From: Deroplatys truncata
Taxonomy: Eukaryota; Arthropoda; Insecta; Mantodea; Mantidae
Direction of reading: 5' to 3'
Assembly (NCBI GenBank): GCA_030765065.1
Contig: CM060990.1
Coordinates: 6,566,001-6,630,000 of the forward strand
Length of the DNA stretch: 64,000 bases
Part shown: one piece after another, positions 1 to 10,904 of the stretch
How the letters are laid out: every line of letters starts with the position of its first letter
Numbering within the stretch: the stretch's first letter is position 1
Translations under genes and position numbers: made by a program
The notes under the pieces: generated by a model
Told to the model about the DNA's origin: nothing
Database searches by the model: none
Seen by the model: the letters and a program-made list of their open reading frames with translations, nothing else

Positions 1-506
1 AGGACCGGAACGAAATTTGTTGCATGGAAACACCTCCGTATTCAAATCGTCTTGTATACACCAAAGATAATATCGTCTATTGTACTCGTAACACGATGCA
101 CGCTCATAATTTTTTCTTTTTTAGCAGAAATTGTTATCTCGTGTGTAATAAAACACACAGCAAAACCACTATTGCCGCTTCCACAATTCGCAATTTATTT
201 TCTCAAAAACATTCATAACCTAAAAAATCCAAGTTGACCAAAATAAAAGCTTGAATTATTTATTCTCAGGCTTTGTGTATCCAAATCCATTTAAACATAT
301 TGAATTTAACATGGAAACACGGATCGTATTCAGTATGAAATTGTACTCAAAATCGATTTAAATTGCCCATGAAGACGTAGTAATTATTACATTTTTATTA
401 CCTATGTTCTTAAATTGCAGATTTTGCATTTTTGTTAACACGTTTTCCCGCCTATGACGTCCAAATCCTTAGGTCCCTGCAAAAACGTACTAACGAGATT
501 CTACTG
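1..506 (+). mobile_element. 3' end of a pogo/Tigger-type DNA transposon
   Basis: This stretch is the reverse complement of 32274-32840, with many substitutions. The right end reads ...gagattctactg followed by TA (507-508), and the copy at 32274 begins cagtagaatctc preceded by TA. This matches pogo/Tigger elements, which duplicate TA. The other copy places the transposase end on the far side, so this copy would carry its transposase on the + strand, left of the window. The short open frames here (24-237) fall in what is noncoding sequence in the sister copy and look accidental. The family is known from a helix-turn-helix fragment in the sister copy. Confidence 0.75.
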
Positions 507-639
507 TATTGTATTGTGGTCAGTATTATGCTTGACCCATTCAATCAAGTTTAAAGCACTTCACACATGCAAGGTGGCTTTAGCTATTTGTGTCAATGCC
601 TGACGTGAATAAATAAATCTCTCTCCATTATTTACTCAG

Positions 640-1735
640 TATCTGAAACCTTTCTACAAGACACGGCTTCTGTCATAATGTATACAAACGATGAGTATGT
701 TGACATGCTGTTAATCTATGGAGAAACAAGGTGTAATGCACTGTCAGCAAAGTGCCTGTATGAAGAATGGTTTCCAGGAAGGAGGGCACCTGCATTTTTC
801 GAAGGGTTGAAAGACGCTTTCATGAAACAGATCATTTGGAAGAGCACCACCTGCTCACGATGCTCCAGTAAAACAAAATAGAAAACAATCCGCATAGCAG
901 TTAAAGGGCCATTGCACAAGATCTATACGCAAGTCAGTCCTCAGTGATGTGCATATTGCACCATAATAAATATCGTCCGCACCATCTACAACTACAGCAG
1001 GCTCTCCACGGACGTGACTTTCAAGCACGAGTAATATATGCACTGTGGCTACAGCAGCAAGTGCAAATGGATGCAGAGTTTTTAGGAAGTGTTCTCTTCA
1101 GTGATGAAGTCACATTCCACAATAACGGAACTGTTAACCGCCATAATATGCACTACTGGAGTATAGGCAATCCTCACTGGATGAGAGAAGCTGCATTCCA
1201 GGTACAGTGGAGCATCATTGTCTGGTGCGGAATATTAGACGATCAGTTAATTGGACCGTACTTTTTTGAAGGCAACCTCACAGGACCACAGTACCTTGCA
1301 TTTCTGCAAGAAGATTTGTCATTGCTCCTAGAAGATGTGCCATTAGTGAAACAGGCATGTGGTTCCAGCAGGATGGAGTTCCTCCATACTGGTCACTGAT
1401 TGTAAGGAATCAGTTACATAGAACATGTGTGCAAAAATGGATTGGCCGAGGGGCCCAATCGCATGGCCCTCTAGATCACCTGATCTCGCCCTACTGGATT
1501 TCTTTCTTTGGGATCATTTAAAAGAACGGGTCTACGCTCAAGAACCGCAAAGCCCAAATCATCTATGGGCACTCATACGTGAAGTATGAGAACAGATTAC
1601 ACTGCGCATGTTACAGCATGCAAGAATGTCTCTCTGGCAATGTACACAAATGTGCATTGATGAAGGGGGCCATCATTTTGAACATTTACTTCGTTGAGGA
1701 AATCCACACTCTTTAACAATTTATTATTCTGTTTA
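640..1735 (+). mobile_element. Decayed Tc1/mariner transposon with DUF4817-type head
   Basis: A broken transposase lies on the + strand. 678-820 encodes an N-terminal helix-turn-helix of the DUF4817 type common in insect Tc1/mariner proteins (TNDEYVDMLLIYGE, YEEWFPGRRAP). 944-1375 encodes the catalytic core, with the first aspartate in LFSDEVTFHNNG, then YWSIGNPHW, VWCGILDDQLIGPYFF and, after a frame change, a QQDG second aspartate. 1380-1680 holds the C-terminus in shifting frames (KWIGRG, then SPDLALLDFFLWDHLKERVY). By my count about 41 residues separate the second and third aspartates, which would fit the DD41D group. Several frameshifts and stops make it inactive. I could not fix the terminal inverted repeats, so the ends are approximate. 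Confidence 0.75.
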
Positions 1736-3090
1736 CTCGTGAGCTTAGCACATTTACATCTCCTTTGTCAGTAGAAGTGAAACATAAGGTTTAAACATGA
1801 AACAAAAATTGTTATATTTAATATCATCGATATGCGCCCCCAAAAAACTGAAAGCTACCTACGTAACATGGTTTACACCACCAGATATGGAAAAGATTAT
1901 TAGGGTAAACATGATAACACAATTATCTGATTGTAATTCTTGTGTCGGCTCACAGGAGAGCCAATAACAAAAATAAATAAATTATTACACTAAAATACAG
2001 AAAATAAACATAAGGAGAGAAAAAAAAGAACCAAAACAATTTGATGTTTATATTAGATTCGAACCACCGAAGCCAACCTTTGCTTCACACATTCCAGCAG
2101 CTAATCCACTCGGCCAGAACCCATATATTTGTCCCGGTCTTAGGGAAAACATTCCTCTATCTCTTTGCAAGCATTATATTCATGAAAAGCCATCTTTTTA
2201 AAGGCTTTTGCAGCTCCTTGGCTCTCATTCAGGCCTTTAATCATTAATGTTGGTTGCGTATAGTACCGAATAGAAGGACAGAGCTACAATAACAGTTTGT
2301 TTGCTAAAAGGGTCAATGTTTTCACATTAGACTATAAACTGCGGGTTGCATAGATACGAATACCCATGGGCAGCTGACTCACCTGGTGTAATAAAAGAGA
2401 GGTTTTAAAATTCCATTGTGACAACACGCTTAGTGAATTTATTACCAAATCTAGAAATTCTCAGATAGGAAGGTAGCAAAAAAGCTTTCTTTAATCACTT
2501 CTAGCAACAACCTGGCAAACATTTCTCTTTCACTGGTTTCTGGGTGTGCTAATAAATAAGTCAAGCTTAGATTCTGTTGTTTCCTTCCCTTTAGTTTGCC
2601 ATCGTACTTCAGCCTTTGTAAATCTTTCCTAAGAGGAAAACAGCCACTTAAATTTGGCTAAAAGTGTAGATATACTCAATTGTTGTAAGCTAAAATATGA
2701 CAAAGAGGAAGTATATATGAAATGCTGTACAGTATGATGTAAACCTGTTTTAATTTTCCTAAAATTGAAAATCTGCGTTGAACACGAATCAAAAAAAAAT
2801 GTGGGAAATGAAACATAGGTTGATAGTACAGATATATAGAGATTAGATTGGCAATGCCCTATCTGTATGCATTGTCACGGGTGGCTTTGCGTGTGGCTGC
2901 TATAGTTTGCCACTTTGTTTTTGAGAGGAGTAAGCCTTGTGTGAGTTGAATGTGCACAAAAAATACACTTTCGTGGTCCTTCGTGTAGAAGTAATCTGTA
3001 AATTTATACAGTGATTTTCAAACCAGTTTAGTGATTAACACATGTATAGTGTTTGAGAGCAATTTCTCTTATAGCAAGAAGAAAAAGCAA
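1736..3090. other. Intron sequence, no recognised feature
   Basis: A+T-rich noncoding DNA upstream of the first visible GBE exon. The only open frame of note (2041-2247) is short, has no recognisable motif, and is interrupted in related frames. I see no terminal repeats or RNA gene. Confidence 0.5.
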
Positions 3091-3097
3091 GGAAAAT

Positions 3098-3317
3098 GAG
3101 ATGTTTCAATACACAGGTAGTGTACTTATTTAAGTTACTTTTTGGCTGTAAACTTCATGAAATATGTTATGCACTATCAACAGAATGACTCTGCCCTGTT
3201 TGTTAATTTGAGATTTCCCGCTCAGAAATACCTAAGAGAAGCATGGCAACCCATTCCAGCTTCTGCTGTGTGCTCTCAGCACTTTTGACCTGAGGATTTG
3301 GAACTAACACATTTTAC
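3098..3317 (+). pseudogene. THAP-domain zinc finger relic
   Basis: The frame from 3184 reads RFPAQKYLREAWQPIP and then AVCSQHF-stop-PEDLELT. This matches the second half of a THAP C2CH zinc finger: RFP, a Trp, then C-x2-H-F and a P-x-D box. A good 3' splice site (tatcaacag) precedes it at 3183. A short upstream block (MRCFNTQ, then gtagtg at 3117) could be the preceding exon carrying one zinc-binding Cys. A TGA stop lies between the CSQHF and PED motifs, so it is broken. THAP domains occur in host proteins and in P/Kolobok-type transposases. With no other gene nearby on this strand except GBE, a transposon origin is more likely. Domain call fairly good; origin uncertain. Confidence 0.5.
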
Positions 3318-4284
3318 ATAAGTTTCTTAGTAACTGTTTCGTTATTGAGCTCAAAATTAATATAAACACAATATTAAATTACTGTCAGAATAGGGCTTTA
3401 TACACATAAGTAACACTAGAATTTGTACATAGATTAGTTATAACTAGTACACTGTTAGATATTTCTATAAGAAACGCCTTGCTAATTAGCCCAAGTAGAG
3501 CTATTGCAAGGAAGAATTAATATCAGATTACGTGCTTGTGATGCCATAACTGCGAGGATAGGAGGCATGTTCCTCAGACTCTGAATGGCGTGGCAATTAT
3601 TGCAATATTCAGTGACTGAAATTCTGATTAATTTTATCACTTATTCTCCGAAAACTTTAAGCCAATGCTTTAAGATATGTTATAGACTTTTGTTTCATCA
3701 ACGGTAGTTTTAGATCAAATAATAGCAGGTAAATTAAGTTATGACTTTGCCAAGATGTTTGGTGACCAATTTGTCAATAATAATGTCTGACAGGCCCAAA
3801 AATGTGATTGTATTCAATATTCGTTTAACTAGCAATCTTTCTGCTTCCATTTTCCATTGTTCTTTACTTGAAAAACTTTGGAAAACAAGGAGTTTGACAG
3901 ATGATGTGCATTGTGTATAACGAAGAGCATAGTAACACAAGATGGTAGTAGGCGCAAGACTGGCTTCAGCGAAGCAGGTAGCATTGCTACCCTGTGGTTG
4001 ATACATGAAAAATTCTTTGCAATCACTTAGCAATGAAATTAACATTTTCAAAGTTTAGAAACACTAGCATGCTTATATAAAAGCATGTTTTTGCACAGAT
4101 ATCCTGTCTCTAGAGATAAAGCATATTAGACTGCTAAATTGACATAATTGTTGAAACTCGCAGTTAGGAATTACATATGTATGTATTAACATTTATGTAG
4201 AGTATAATATATGTTTGTACTAATTGTGTTTCTTTTATAGTTAAATGTTTTGTTAATCTTTAACATGTTTATCATGTTGAACAG
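3318..4284. other. Intron sequence upstream of first visible GBE exon
   Basis: A+T-rich DNA with no supported coding content. It ends in a usable 3' splice site (ttgaacag, ending at 4284). The minus-strand open frame at 3734-4051 has no recognisable motif and is probably chance. Confidence 0.55.
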
Positions 4285-4494
4285 GATGTATCAGGTATGC
4301 CAGGTAGTTGTTGTCCAGTGGCAGAAGCAGGCTTAGGGTTTGATTATCGTCTTGGCATGGCAATTCCAGACAAGTGGATTAGCTTGTTGAAAGATGTTAA
4401 AGATGAAGATTGGAATATGGGAAACATTGTTCACACGTTAACAAACAGACGGTGGATGGAGAAAACGGTAGCATATGCTGAATCTCATGATCAG
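4285..4494 (+). CDS. GBE1: Glycogen branching enzyme (GBE1), internal exon A
   Basis: The enzyme (EC 2.4.1.18) cuts alpha-1,4-glucan chains and re-attaches them by alpha-1,6 links during cytosolic glycogen synthesis. This 210-nt, phase-0 exon encodes 70 residues, starting [16 protein letters not shown] and ending VAYAESHDQ, very close to animal GBE1. By family numbering it starts at human Asp413, so the general acid Glu412 of the AEDVSG motif is the last residue of the previous exon, outside the window. The exon carries the third GH13 catalytic residue, the Asp of SHDQ (human Asp481). Splice sites are acag at 4281-4284 and gtaatt from 4495. The frame joins exactly to the exon at 15195. No damage is visible. 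Confidence 0.97.
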
Positions 4495-5170
4495 GTAATT
4501 TTAACATTTTATATTATATTTAATGTGATTCTTAATTTTATCTTGGATGGAATTGTTCCATATGCTGGATTGGTATTAAAACAATCTGTTAGTATCTGCT
4601 GGCTTGGTATCTTAGCTCTTCTCCAGAGCGCCAAACTTTTGAGCCATGTGAGAGTTCAAAATTGTGATGGGAATATATCAGAGTATCCATGGTTTTCTTT
4701 ATTAGTTGTGATCATGCACTATTGTGCAGCAGGATGACCCCATGAGACCAGGAAAACTGCAGTTAATTCATTGTCCAGGTTGCATAGAATTGTCCTATGT
4801 CCATCAGTACTAATTTTAATATCATGAGGCAAGTTCAGCAAGAAAGATGAGGAGCTGCCACTGCGGCTGCCAACCATTTCCTTCCCGATGATGCTTGTCC
4901 ATAAGGGAAAGTCAAAACCTAACTCAAAACAATTTTTGGGTAAATACTGAGCAAAAATGGCATTGTACTAGCATCATCCTGTGAGGAGCAGCGAAGTGCA
5001 GTACAGTTTTGTGAACTAAAGGAAAAGCATTGAGTGAAATCCCAGGGTAGTCATTTTATGACCTGACCCCGATCGCATTTTTGCATGTCTGTGCACTGTC
5101 TACTACACCGGGAGTTTTCCATTTTAAAATGCCCATGTTACATACTCATTGGTAATAGTAACATGCACTA
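4495..5170. other. GBE intron sequence, no recognised feature
   Basis: The exon frame runs on as an open frame to 4737, but that is intron read-through beyond a consensus donor. The rest has no supported gene or repeat that I recognise. Confidence 0.5.
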
Positions 5171-5174
5171 TATG

Positions 5175-5560
5175 AGTACTAACCTTGTTTTAAGTGGTGT
5201 CCATCTGCATTTAGATATTCCTGGCATTCCTTTTCATCATGAGGTTGTAATTCTTGAACAGTAGTAACTCTGTAGGGTTTGAAATTTTAAACTTAGCAGC
5301 TGTATGAACAGGTGTTTTTGAAACACCCACTTGCTTGCAACATGCCTTAGAAACTTCTTTGGAGAGCGTTCAAATGATGCACCAGTTTCATCAATTTTTT
5401 CCTCTATCAGAACATGTATTTTTGCTTCTTAAATTTAGTGATCCCGTTGTCCTCAACTTGTTAACCAGACATCTGACATATTTAGAACTGGAATACCAGG
5501 AAATGTCTTCTGAAATTTTCTACACACCTGTCTATATGATTAAGTTTTTATGTATCATAC
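5175..5560 (-). mobile_element. Mariner transposase N-terminal relic
   Basis: Read on the minus strand in several frames, this gives VNKLRTTGSLN, then EEKIDETGASFERSPKKFLRH, then SKTPVHTAAKF, NFKPYRVTTVQELQPHDE. These follow in order the helix-turn-helix and linker of the mariner-type element at 21794-23096 (TGSVLGKKHSR, ALEHSPQKSLKN, LKPYRYTQVQALKPND). No catalytic part is recognisable further along, so it is a strongly decayed fragment of the same family. Its ends are not defined. Confidence 0.55.
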
Positions 5561-5569
5561 ATTAATATT

Positions 5570-6444
5570 CTTTGCTCAAGCTTGAATTTTTCAGTAGGCA
5601 TTTCACTGGACTAACAACAAGACAAGAACAGCAACAATAATCCAAATACTTGAAAGTAACTCTCACACAGCACAGATGTGTGAATAAGCTTTCACTTTTG
5701 AGATGCATGATGAAAAATCTCAGTCTTTACAGCACGAACAGAAGATAGTAGCAACTGACAGTTGACATTGACAGCCAATAAAGCATAGTATACCAAGGTC
5801 ACTGCAGTGCAAGTGAATCACACATAAATGCACCACAGAATAGCCGCTCAGTATATGGTATTGATTGAATCACAGTGACATGTTGAGATGAAGCAGATTA
5901 TTTGAAGAGGGCTGAATGAACCCTGCCAATGGACTTTGCTCTTGCCATCATCAATTGTAAGAAGCACTGAGACAACATTTTGAAATAATCAGCAGATTTA
6001 TCAGCAAAAAACCTTGGTGCAGCAGTTCAGTATTTCATATGGCACAGCATATGATGTGCATAACAGATTGGAATTTTGAAAAGTCAGTGCTTGCTGGGTG
6101 CATAAAGACATTTCAGAAGAGCAGAAAGGTAAGAGGATATCGAGCTTGGACCACTTGATGCATTTAGCTGAAGGTCATATTTGTGAGTAACACTACTGGG
6201 TGTTCATTTTAATTTGATCTTGCTGTAGTTCACTCTTGCAGTAAATTGGGGACTATTTTGATGTGAGTGTGGAGTAGGTTTGTGTCAGAGAGGTTGCCTG
6301 GTTCACATGGCATAGCAACGTCCTGTAGTGGCTCCCATACCTATGCTCTCTGTTGATCAAACAACCAAGTACAGATCCCACAAGATTACCAGTGCTAATG
6401 GAGAAGTTGGAGTACTGTTTATATTTAACAGTCCATTTCTATTA
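5570..6444. other. GBE intron sequence, no recognised feature
   Basis: Noncoding, moderately A+T-rich sequence. I found no terminal repeats, transposase motifs or RNA genes here. Confidence 0.45.
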
Positions 6445-6446
6445 TA

Positions 6447-6923
6447 CAGGGTAAGCCAAAAGACTACGAACCGGCTGCGCTGCATTTTTTCCATACTTTA
6501 TGAAAATGTGTTTGAGGATAGAATTATTAGTTGAGATTTGTGGCCCCCTCAGTCCCCCGACCTAACCCCTTGTGATCTCTATCTCTGGGGTAACTTAAAA
6601 CAAAGTGTACAAGACAAACCCACACACTCTGGAAGAATTAAAACAAAATATCCACCAGGTAATTGCCAGCATTTCTCAACGTGAACTACGGCGAGTGATG
6701 GATAGTTTCCTAAAGAGGTGCCAAAAATGTATGGACAACGACGGTGGCCAGTTTCAGCATCTCCTTTCATAAAGTTGGTAAGTAAAGCTTTCAAAAGTAG
6801 TTTTAAAAATGCAGTATGGTTTCATCCGCTCCTTTCTATGATAGCGGCAGACGGCAATGAGCGCCGAGGGCGTGAACAAGAAAACCACTGCACAGCCGAT
6901 TCGTAGTTTTTTGGCTCTCTCTG
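6447..6923 (+). mobile_element. 477-bp internally deleted mariner element
   Basis: The left end cagggtaagccaaaagac and the right end, read in reverse complement, cagagagagccaaaaaac are terminal inverted repeats of about 31-33 bp with roughly five mismatches. TA flanks both sides (6445-6446 and 6924-6925), the mariner target duplication. The interior keeps only the end of a transposase in broken frames: DRIIS, WPPQSPDLTPCDLYLWGNLK, HTLEELKQNIHQVIASIS-like text and a QFQHLL-type tail. This matches the C-terminus of the element at 21794-23096, although the terminal repeats differ. It is therefore a deletion derivative (MITE-like) that depends on another copy for movement. Confidence 0.88.
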
Positions 6924-7224
6924 TATATCATAGTAGACTATTTGTGTTTATCAGCACCTGTACAGGATGCCTTTAATGAAAGTACAGTCGTCATTATTGA
7001 ATCCTACTTCAGAACAGAGGTTCTCATTGAAGCGGAATATCAATACAATACAATCAATTTGTAATTGGTATCACAGAGAAATAAAAGAGCCTGAAGAGAG
7101 ATTTAAGAGGTGAGAGTTTGTCTCTTATGCCGTTATGTACATAATAAAATTTCTCTGTGCAACATTTGAGTTCTAAGTAATCTGTCATGCTTCATTAGTG
7201 TTTTCTCTGTTTTATTTACGATAG

Positions 7225-8500
7225 TTGCATTGCTCACTTATGGGAAACAAGATCCATATGGCAGAAAAGTATGTGAGATGGCAGGGGAAACTGACAGTTG
7301 GTGTTTTGCAAGAGATGCGGACCATTATGATGGATCAGCCACAAATGTCATTGTGTCAGCTGACAATAGAAACTCAGTTGTCCCTCAGATCCATCCATAA
7401 AGCACTAAAAACACCTGAAGATGTGTCCCTACAAAATTACCAGGCTTCATAAATTGCAGGACACAGACCTTCCAGCATGCATATTGTGACACGGCAGCTA
7501 TGGTCCAAGGTTATTGAGAGATTGACGCCAAACAGTTGGAGATAAAGATAAGTTGCTCTCTCACCCAGTTTAAACATCAGAAGTGCTTTGGCAGTAGCCA
7601 GAATCTTCAGGAAGTTTCTTTCCCCTGCCTCCAGAACATGTGTGCAGATAGTTAGAATGTTCGATGGAAGATTTCATTGGCTATATAAATGAGCATTCTC
7701 ACGAGAGGAATCAGTCAGTTAAGTTGGTCAGTCAGTCAATGAGTGCATTTCTGGTACAACGAAAAGTGTGGTCCTCCTAGGTTAGTTTGTGACAACTGCT
7801 GAGATGCACAGTGAGTGCTGCTGCTTCCGCAAGATATTGGGGAAGTATTGTGTTCAAGATTCCCTAGTGAGTGAATCACCTGGAAGAAGAGGCTACGTCT
7901 TACATATTTCGTTATGCCGCTATGTCACAAAGAAACTGAAGTGAGTGAAAACTAAGTGAAATGACCGGGGGAATGAAACTAGTTCACGTTAGTGAAGTGA
8001 TGGTGTGGACTAAGTGAAGTCCCGGTGAAGTTGAACTAGATAAAACCAGTGAAGTGATGTTGAGAACTTGGAGAAATGACAGTTGAAAAACTGGACAAAG
8101 TCACAATATGTTTCTGCAACTTTTTCCTGGAATATGGTTTCAACAGGATGGTGCTTTTTCATATATTGCTGATAACACAATATCATGTCTTGAAAGACAC
8201 TTACCTGGCAGTAATAGTGATGGCAATAAATTGTAGCTTTTAGTACTAGAATTATGGTATTGTAAAACAGTAATTCTTATGATGTTAAAATTAATCTTAA
8301 CATATGGTAATTGACAAAATTATTAGCAACTCTCAATGACCTCCAAGATCCCCAAATTTGACACCACTTTATTTTTTCTCTGCGTTTCTCTGAAGGATCG
8401 AGTTTTTTTAGGTACCCTGAAAATCTGAACCAGCTGTTGAACTTCATACTCCAGGAGACGATAACTTTCAGTGCCTGTAATGTTCGAGGCTGTCTGTTAG
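7225..8500 (+). mobile_element. Mariner/Tc1 relic split by a solo LTR
   Basis: 7240-7480 reads like the helix-turn-helix linker of a Tc1/mariner transposase (QPQMSLCQLTIETQLSLRSIHKALK, then PYKITRLHKLQDTDLPA in another frame). The solo LTR at 7485-8105 interrupts it. Directly after the target duplication the text resumes at 8125-8210 with WNMVSTGWCF and, in frame, WFQQDGAFSYIADNTISCLERHLPG, which has the second catalytic aspartate. 8335-8420 gives PPRSPNLTPLYFFL and LKDRVF. The third-aspartate position of the family (PLD) reads PLY here, so the triad is lost. The central catalytic part is deleted. The ends are uncertain. Confidence 0.65.
7485..8105 (+). mobile_element. Solo LTR, family A, copy 1
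   Basis: The 621-bp block begins TGTGACACGG, ends AAAGTCACA, and is flanked by ATAT on both sides (7481-7484, 8106-8109), a 4-bp target duplication. A TATA box (ggctatataaatg, near 7680) and a repetitive downstream stretch of AGTGAAGT-type words (7930-8080) match the other copies at 50073-50889 and 52868-53320. TG...CA ends, a promoter and a short target duplication define an LTR of a retrotransposon. A 4-bp duplication is usual for many Ty3/gypsy elements, but no internal gene is present to prove the clade. It lies inside the mariner relic and interrupts its transposase. Confidence 0.85.
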
Positions 8501-8740
8501 CATGTTCAAGCAAGTTAGGACGTACTGACAATGGAATGGCAGACACATTGAATCATATGTTTAAAAGTTTTGTTATGTCAGTTCTCAGAAACTTTCCAAA
8601 TTTTGAGGGTGTTTTTTGTGTTTCTTACAAAGGGCTATTTATTTAGTATTCACAACATGTAAAGAGGTTTATTTTGCTAATTTCGCTTCCTGCCACTCTG
8701 CAATTAAAGAAAATTAATGCTTCAGAAAAGCCAAAAATAG

Positions 8741-9242
8741 TGTGGCCACGTTCTTGCGGCCGGCTGATAGTGCCTCCCAACCCAATACCTGGGTGGGGCC
8801 TGCGACAACCCGTCGGAACAATAGTGAGTGCAGAAGAATAGAACAATAGGAGTGTGGATTAAAAAGCCTTTTTATATGCCGCTTACTTGTTCTGGAACCT
8901 TTGTTTTGGCATGTTCTAGTGGGTTCTTGTTCCCAAAAGTTCTGCTTTGTATGTGTAGCGTATATAAGGGACTGCTGTTCCCAGGGCAGGGCAGGGTGTT
9001 GAAATGAGTGGATTGCTGTTGGAAGTGACAAGTGCAAGTGGACAGTGCAGTTTAATTGTGAGTTGTAACTCAGTAGTCAGTTGTGAGTTGTGCAGTTCAG
9101 CAGTTCATTTGCGATTTAATTTGATGGATCAGTTGTGTTGTATTCCGAGTGCCTGCCCAAGTACTCAAATGTAGTGTTACATTGAGTGCCTAATCATAAA
9201 GAGAGTGTGTTTTTGCAGTAACTGGTGTTCTCATTTGTTACA
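8741..9242 (+). mobile_element. Probable solo LTR, second family
   Basis: The block runs from TGTGGCCACG to TTTGTTACA. It has a strong TATA motif (gcgtatataaggg, near 8960) and, downstream, a run of GTGAGTTG/CAGTT-type words like the R-U5 part of an LTR. It is more G+C rich than its surroundings. I could not find a convincing target duplication (preceding aatag, following gtatt), so the exact ends are not proven. No second copy lies in the window. Confidence 0.45.
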
Positions 9243-9838
9243 GTATTATGTAATGAACCCCAACTATTGATCTCTTGTGTACATGTACTTACCACTGTAT
9301 AATCCACCCATGTTAGTAGTTGCTGACATCAGGCATATGGATTCATAAACATTTGAAGACTAAGGGGTCACTAGTCAATGCTGAAACCATATCCTGTCCA
9401 ATCTAATGGACAAGAGAACAAAATAACATGAACACCTAGTACACACTTAAAAAAAGGCATACCAGAATAGTGTGGGAATATTCTGTGACCGAAGTTTGAA
9501 GTCAGCCCATTGGCAAAAAATGGCTGTAAGGACCATATTTTGGGACACACATTCCTATCATAGTTCCTTCTGGCTGCAGCTGCTGTAAATGCCAAAACCG
9601 ATGCTCTAATACTGACAAGGTTGCATCATGTCAGTAGAGACAAACACACTAATGGAGATGTCATCTGCATGTTGTGTCTTTTGTTTTTACAGAGGGAGTT
9701 TACCCTCATTTAGGAATTATCCATTGCTGTTGAACCAGTTTAATAGATTATAAACAGTAGTCTACATCACATGAAATTTATATGAAAAGTGTTATAAACA
9801 GTGAAACTTTCATAATGTAGGTAAAGTAGTGAGAGTTG
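9243..9838. other. GBE intron sequence, unrecognised
   Basis: There is a minus-strand open frame (9371-9595, 74 codons) with no motif I recognise. No terminal repeats were seen. Confidence 0.4.
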
Positions 9839-9840
9839 AC

Positions 9841-10890
9841 TTCTAAGACAGTAACAGCCTCACTTCACTTACTTTGGACACATTTCGAAGATTGTCATGA
9901 TACTGTTTAAGCGGCTTGTTGACTGATTCTTGAAGAGGAAGTTTCTGCTGCATTTTGTTTGTACTATCATCTGGTTTTATGGAAGGTGTTGTCTGCTGAT
10001 ATTTCGAAATTGATAACCAGGTGTGCATATTCCTTAATCTGTATTTTCTCCCAAATTGCAGGTTCTGTTGTCGTTTTCACATGTTTGATTAGTTTGATAT
10101 CCTGTTTGATGATGTGGTGAGCCATCCAGGAGTGAGGTATACTGCAGATTTGTTAGTCTTGTTTACAAGTTTTTCTTAGTTTGGCCGATTATATTTTTGG
10201 GCAGTCCTTGCAGTTTATTTGGTATGTATCAGATTTGTATGGCTTTGGTATGATGTCTTTTAATTGGTAGTTTAGTAAGTTCCTAAGGTTGTACTTATTT
10301 TAAGGGGCCAGTTCTATATTGCGATCTTGAAGTAGTTTTTTGAATTTGTTATGCATCCATGGGTGGAAAGTGAATTTGCTGTATTTACATGTGGAGACGA
10401 GTTTTTTTTAAATTTTATTTATGGACGCTCTTTAACTACTGTGGTCCTTAGCATCCCATTCTATATTGGACACGAAAGACTGGAAATTTTGCTCAGAGGC
10501 CTCTATCAGGCTTGAGGTTCTTTTACGTACTGTAAATCTATGCCATGGAACCACTGGCTTTACTTCCTTTCCAAAGGAAGCCATGCTAAGTGTTTTTACA
10601 CCTGAAAAAAAATCCATCGTCCTCTGCTGGATTTGAACCTGCGACCTCAGGAACTAGAGGTTAGCATGGTACCCCTAAACCATGAAGGACATCATTTACA
10701 TGTGGATTGGCTCCATTGTTTAGTGTGACAATGTTCTTTATCTACTTTTGTCTCTCGTATTTCTGAGTTTATCAAGTAATTCTTTGTGAAACAATTTTTA
10801 TGGCAATCTTGTGATTTGTTGGTGTTCTCTTTCATATTATCTGTCTTCTAGTGTTATGTTTATTATTCCATGTGTCAGGCTGTGGAATAT
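9841..10890 (-). mobile_element. Penelope-like retroelement relic, 3' part
   Basis: On the minus strand, broken frames give FTFHPWMHNKFKKLLQDRN, then QLKDIIPKPYKSDTYQINCKDC and a GQTKKNL-like piece. These line up with the intact Penelope frame at 19423-20361 (FTYHPGTFHKFKKIFMKHN, KLKDPIPQDKKAGIYKINCSDC, IGKTKRNL), covering the end of the reverse transcriptase and the start of the GIY-YIG nuclease. A SINE at 10396-10693 interrupts it. Stops and frameshifts are frequent. The upper edge, near 10890, abuts an oppositely oriented piece of the same kind of element (10905-11125). Confidence 0.6.
10396..10693 (-). mobile_element. tRNA-derived SINE, copy 1
   Basis: Read on the minus strand it starts with a tRNA-like head containing an A-box-like stretch (catggtttaggggt) and a good B box (ggttcaaatcc). 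A family-specific body follows (gatggattttttt...ggcttccttt...), ending near the shared tail cataaataaaa. A 13-bp target duplication, atttacatgtgga, flanks it (10383-10395 and 10694-10706), showing LINE-type target-primed insertion. It sits inside the Penelope relic. Other copies are at 19114, 25431, 50381 and 59014. Confidence 0.88.
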
Positions 10891-10904
10891 TGTGTGTGGA
10901 TTTA

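Noticed and set aside
24..237. Two overlapping 60-codon open frames at the left edge
   Set aside because: They fall in the noncoding 3' part of a Tigger element and are not conserved in the sister copy at 32274.
4495..4737. Extension of GBE exon A to the end of its open frame
   Set aside because: A consensus donor follows ...SHDQ, the next exon continues the protein exactly, and the extended residues do not resemble branching enzyme.
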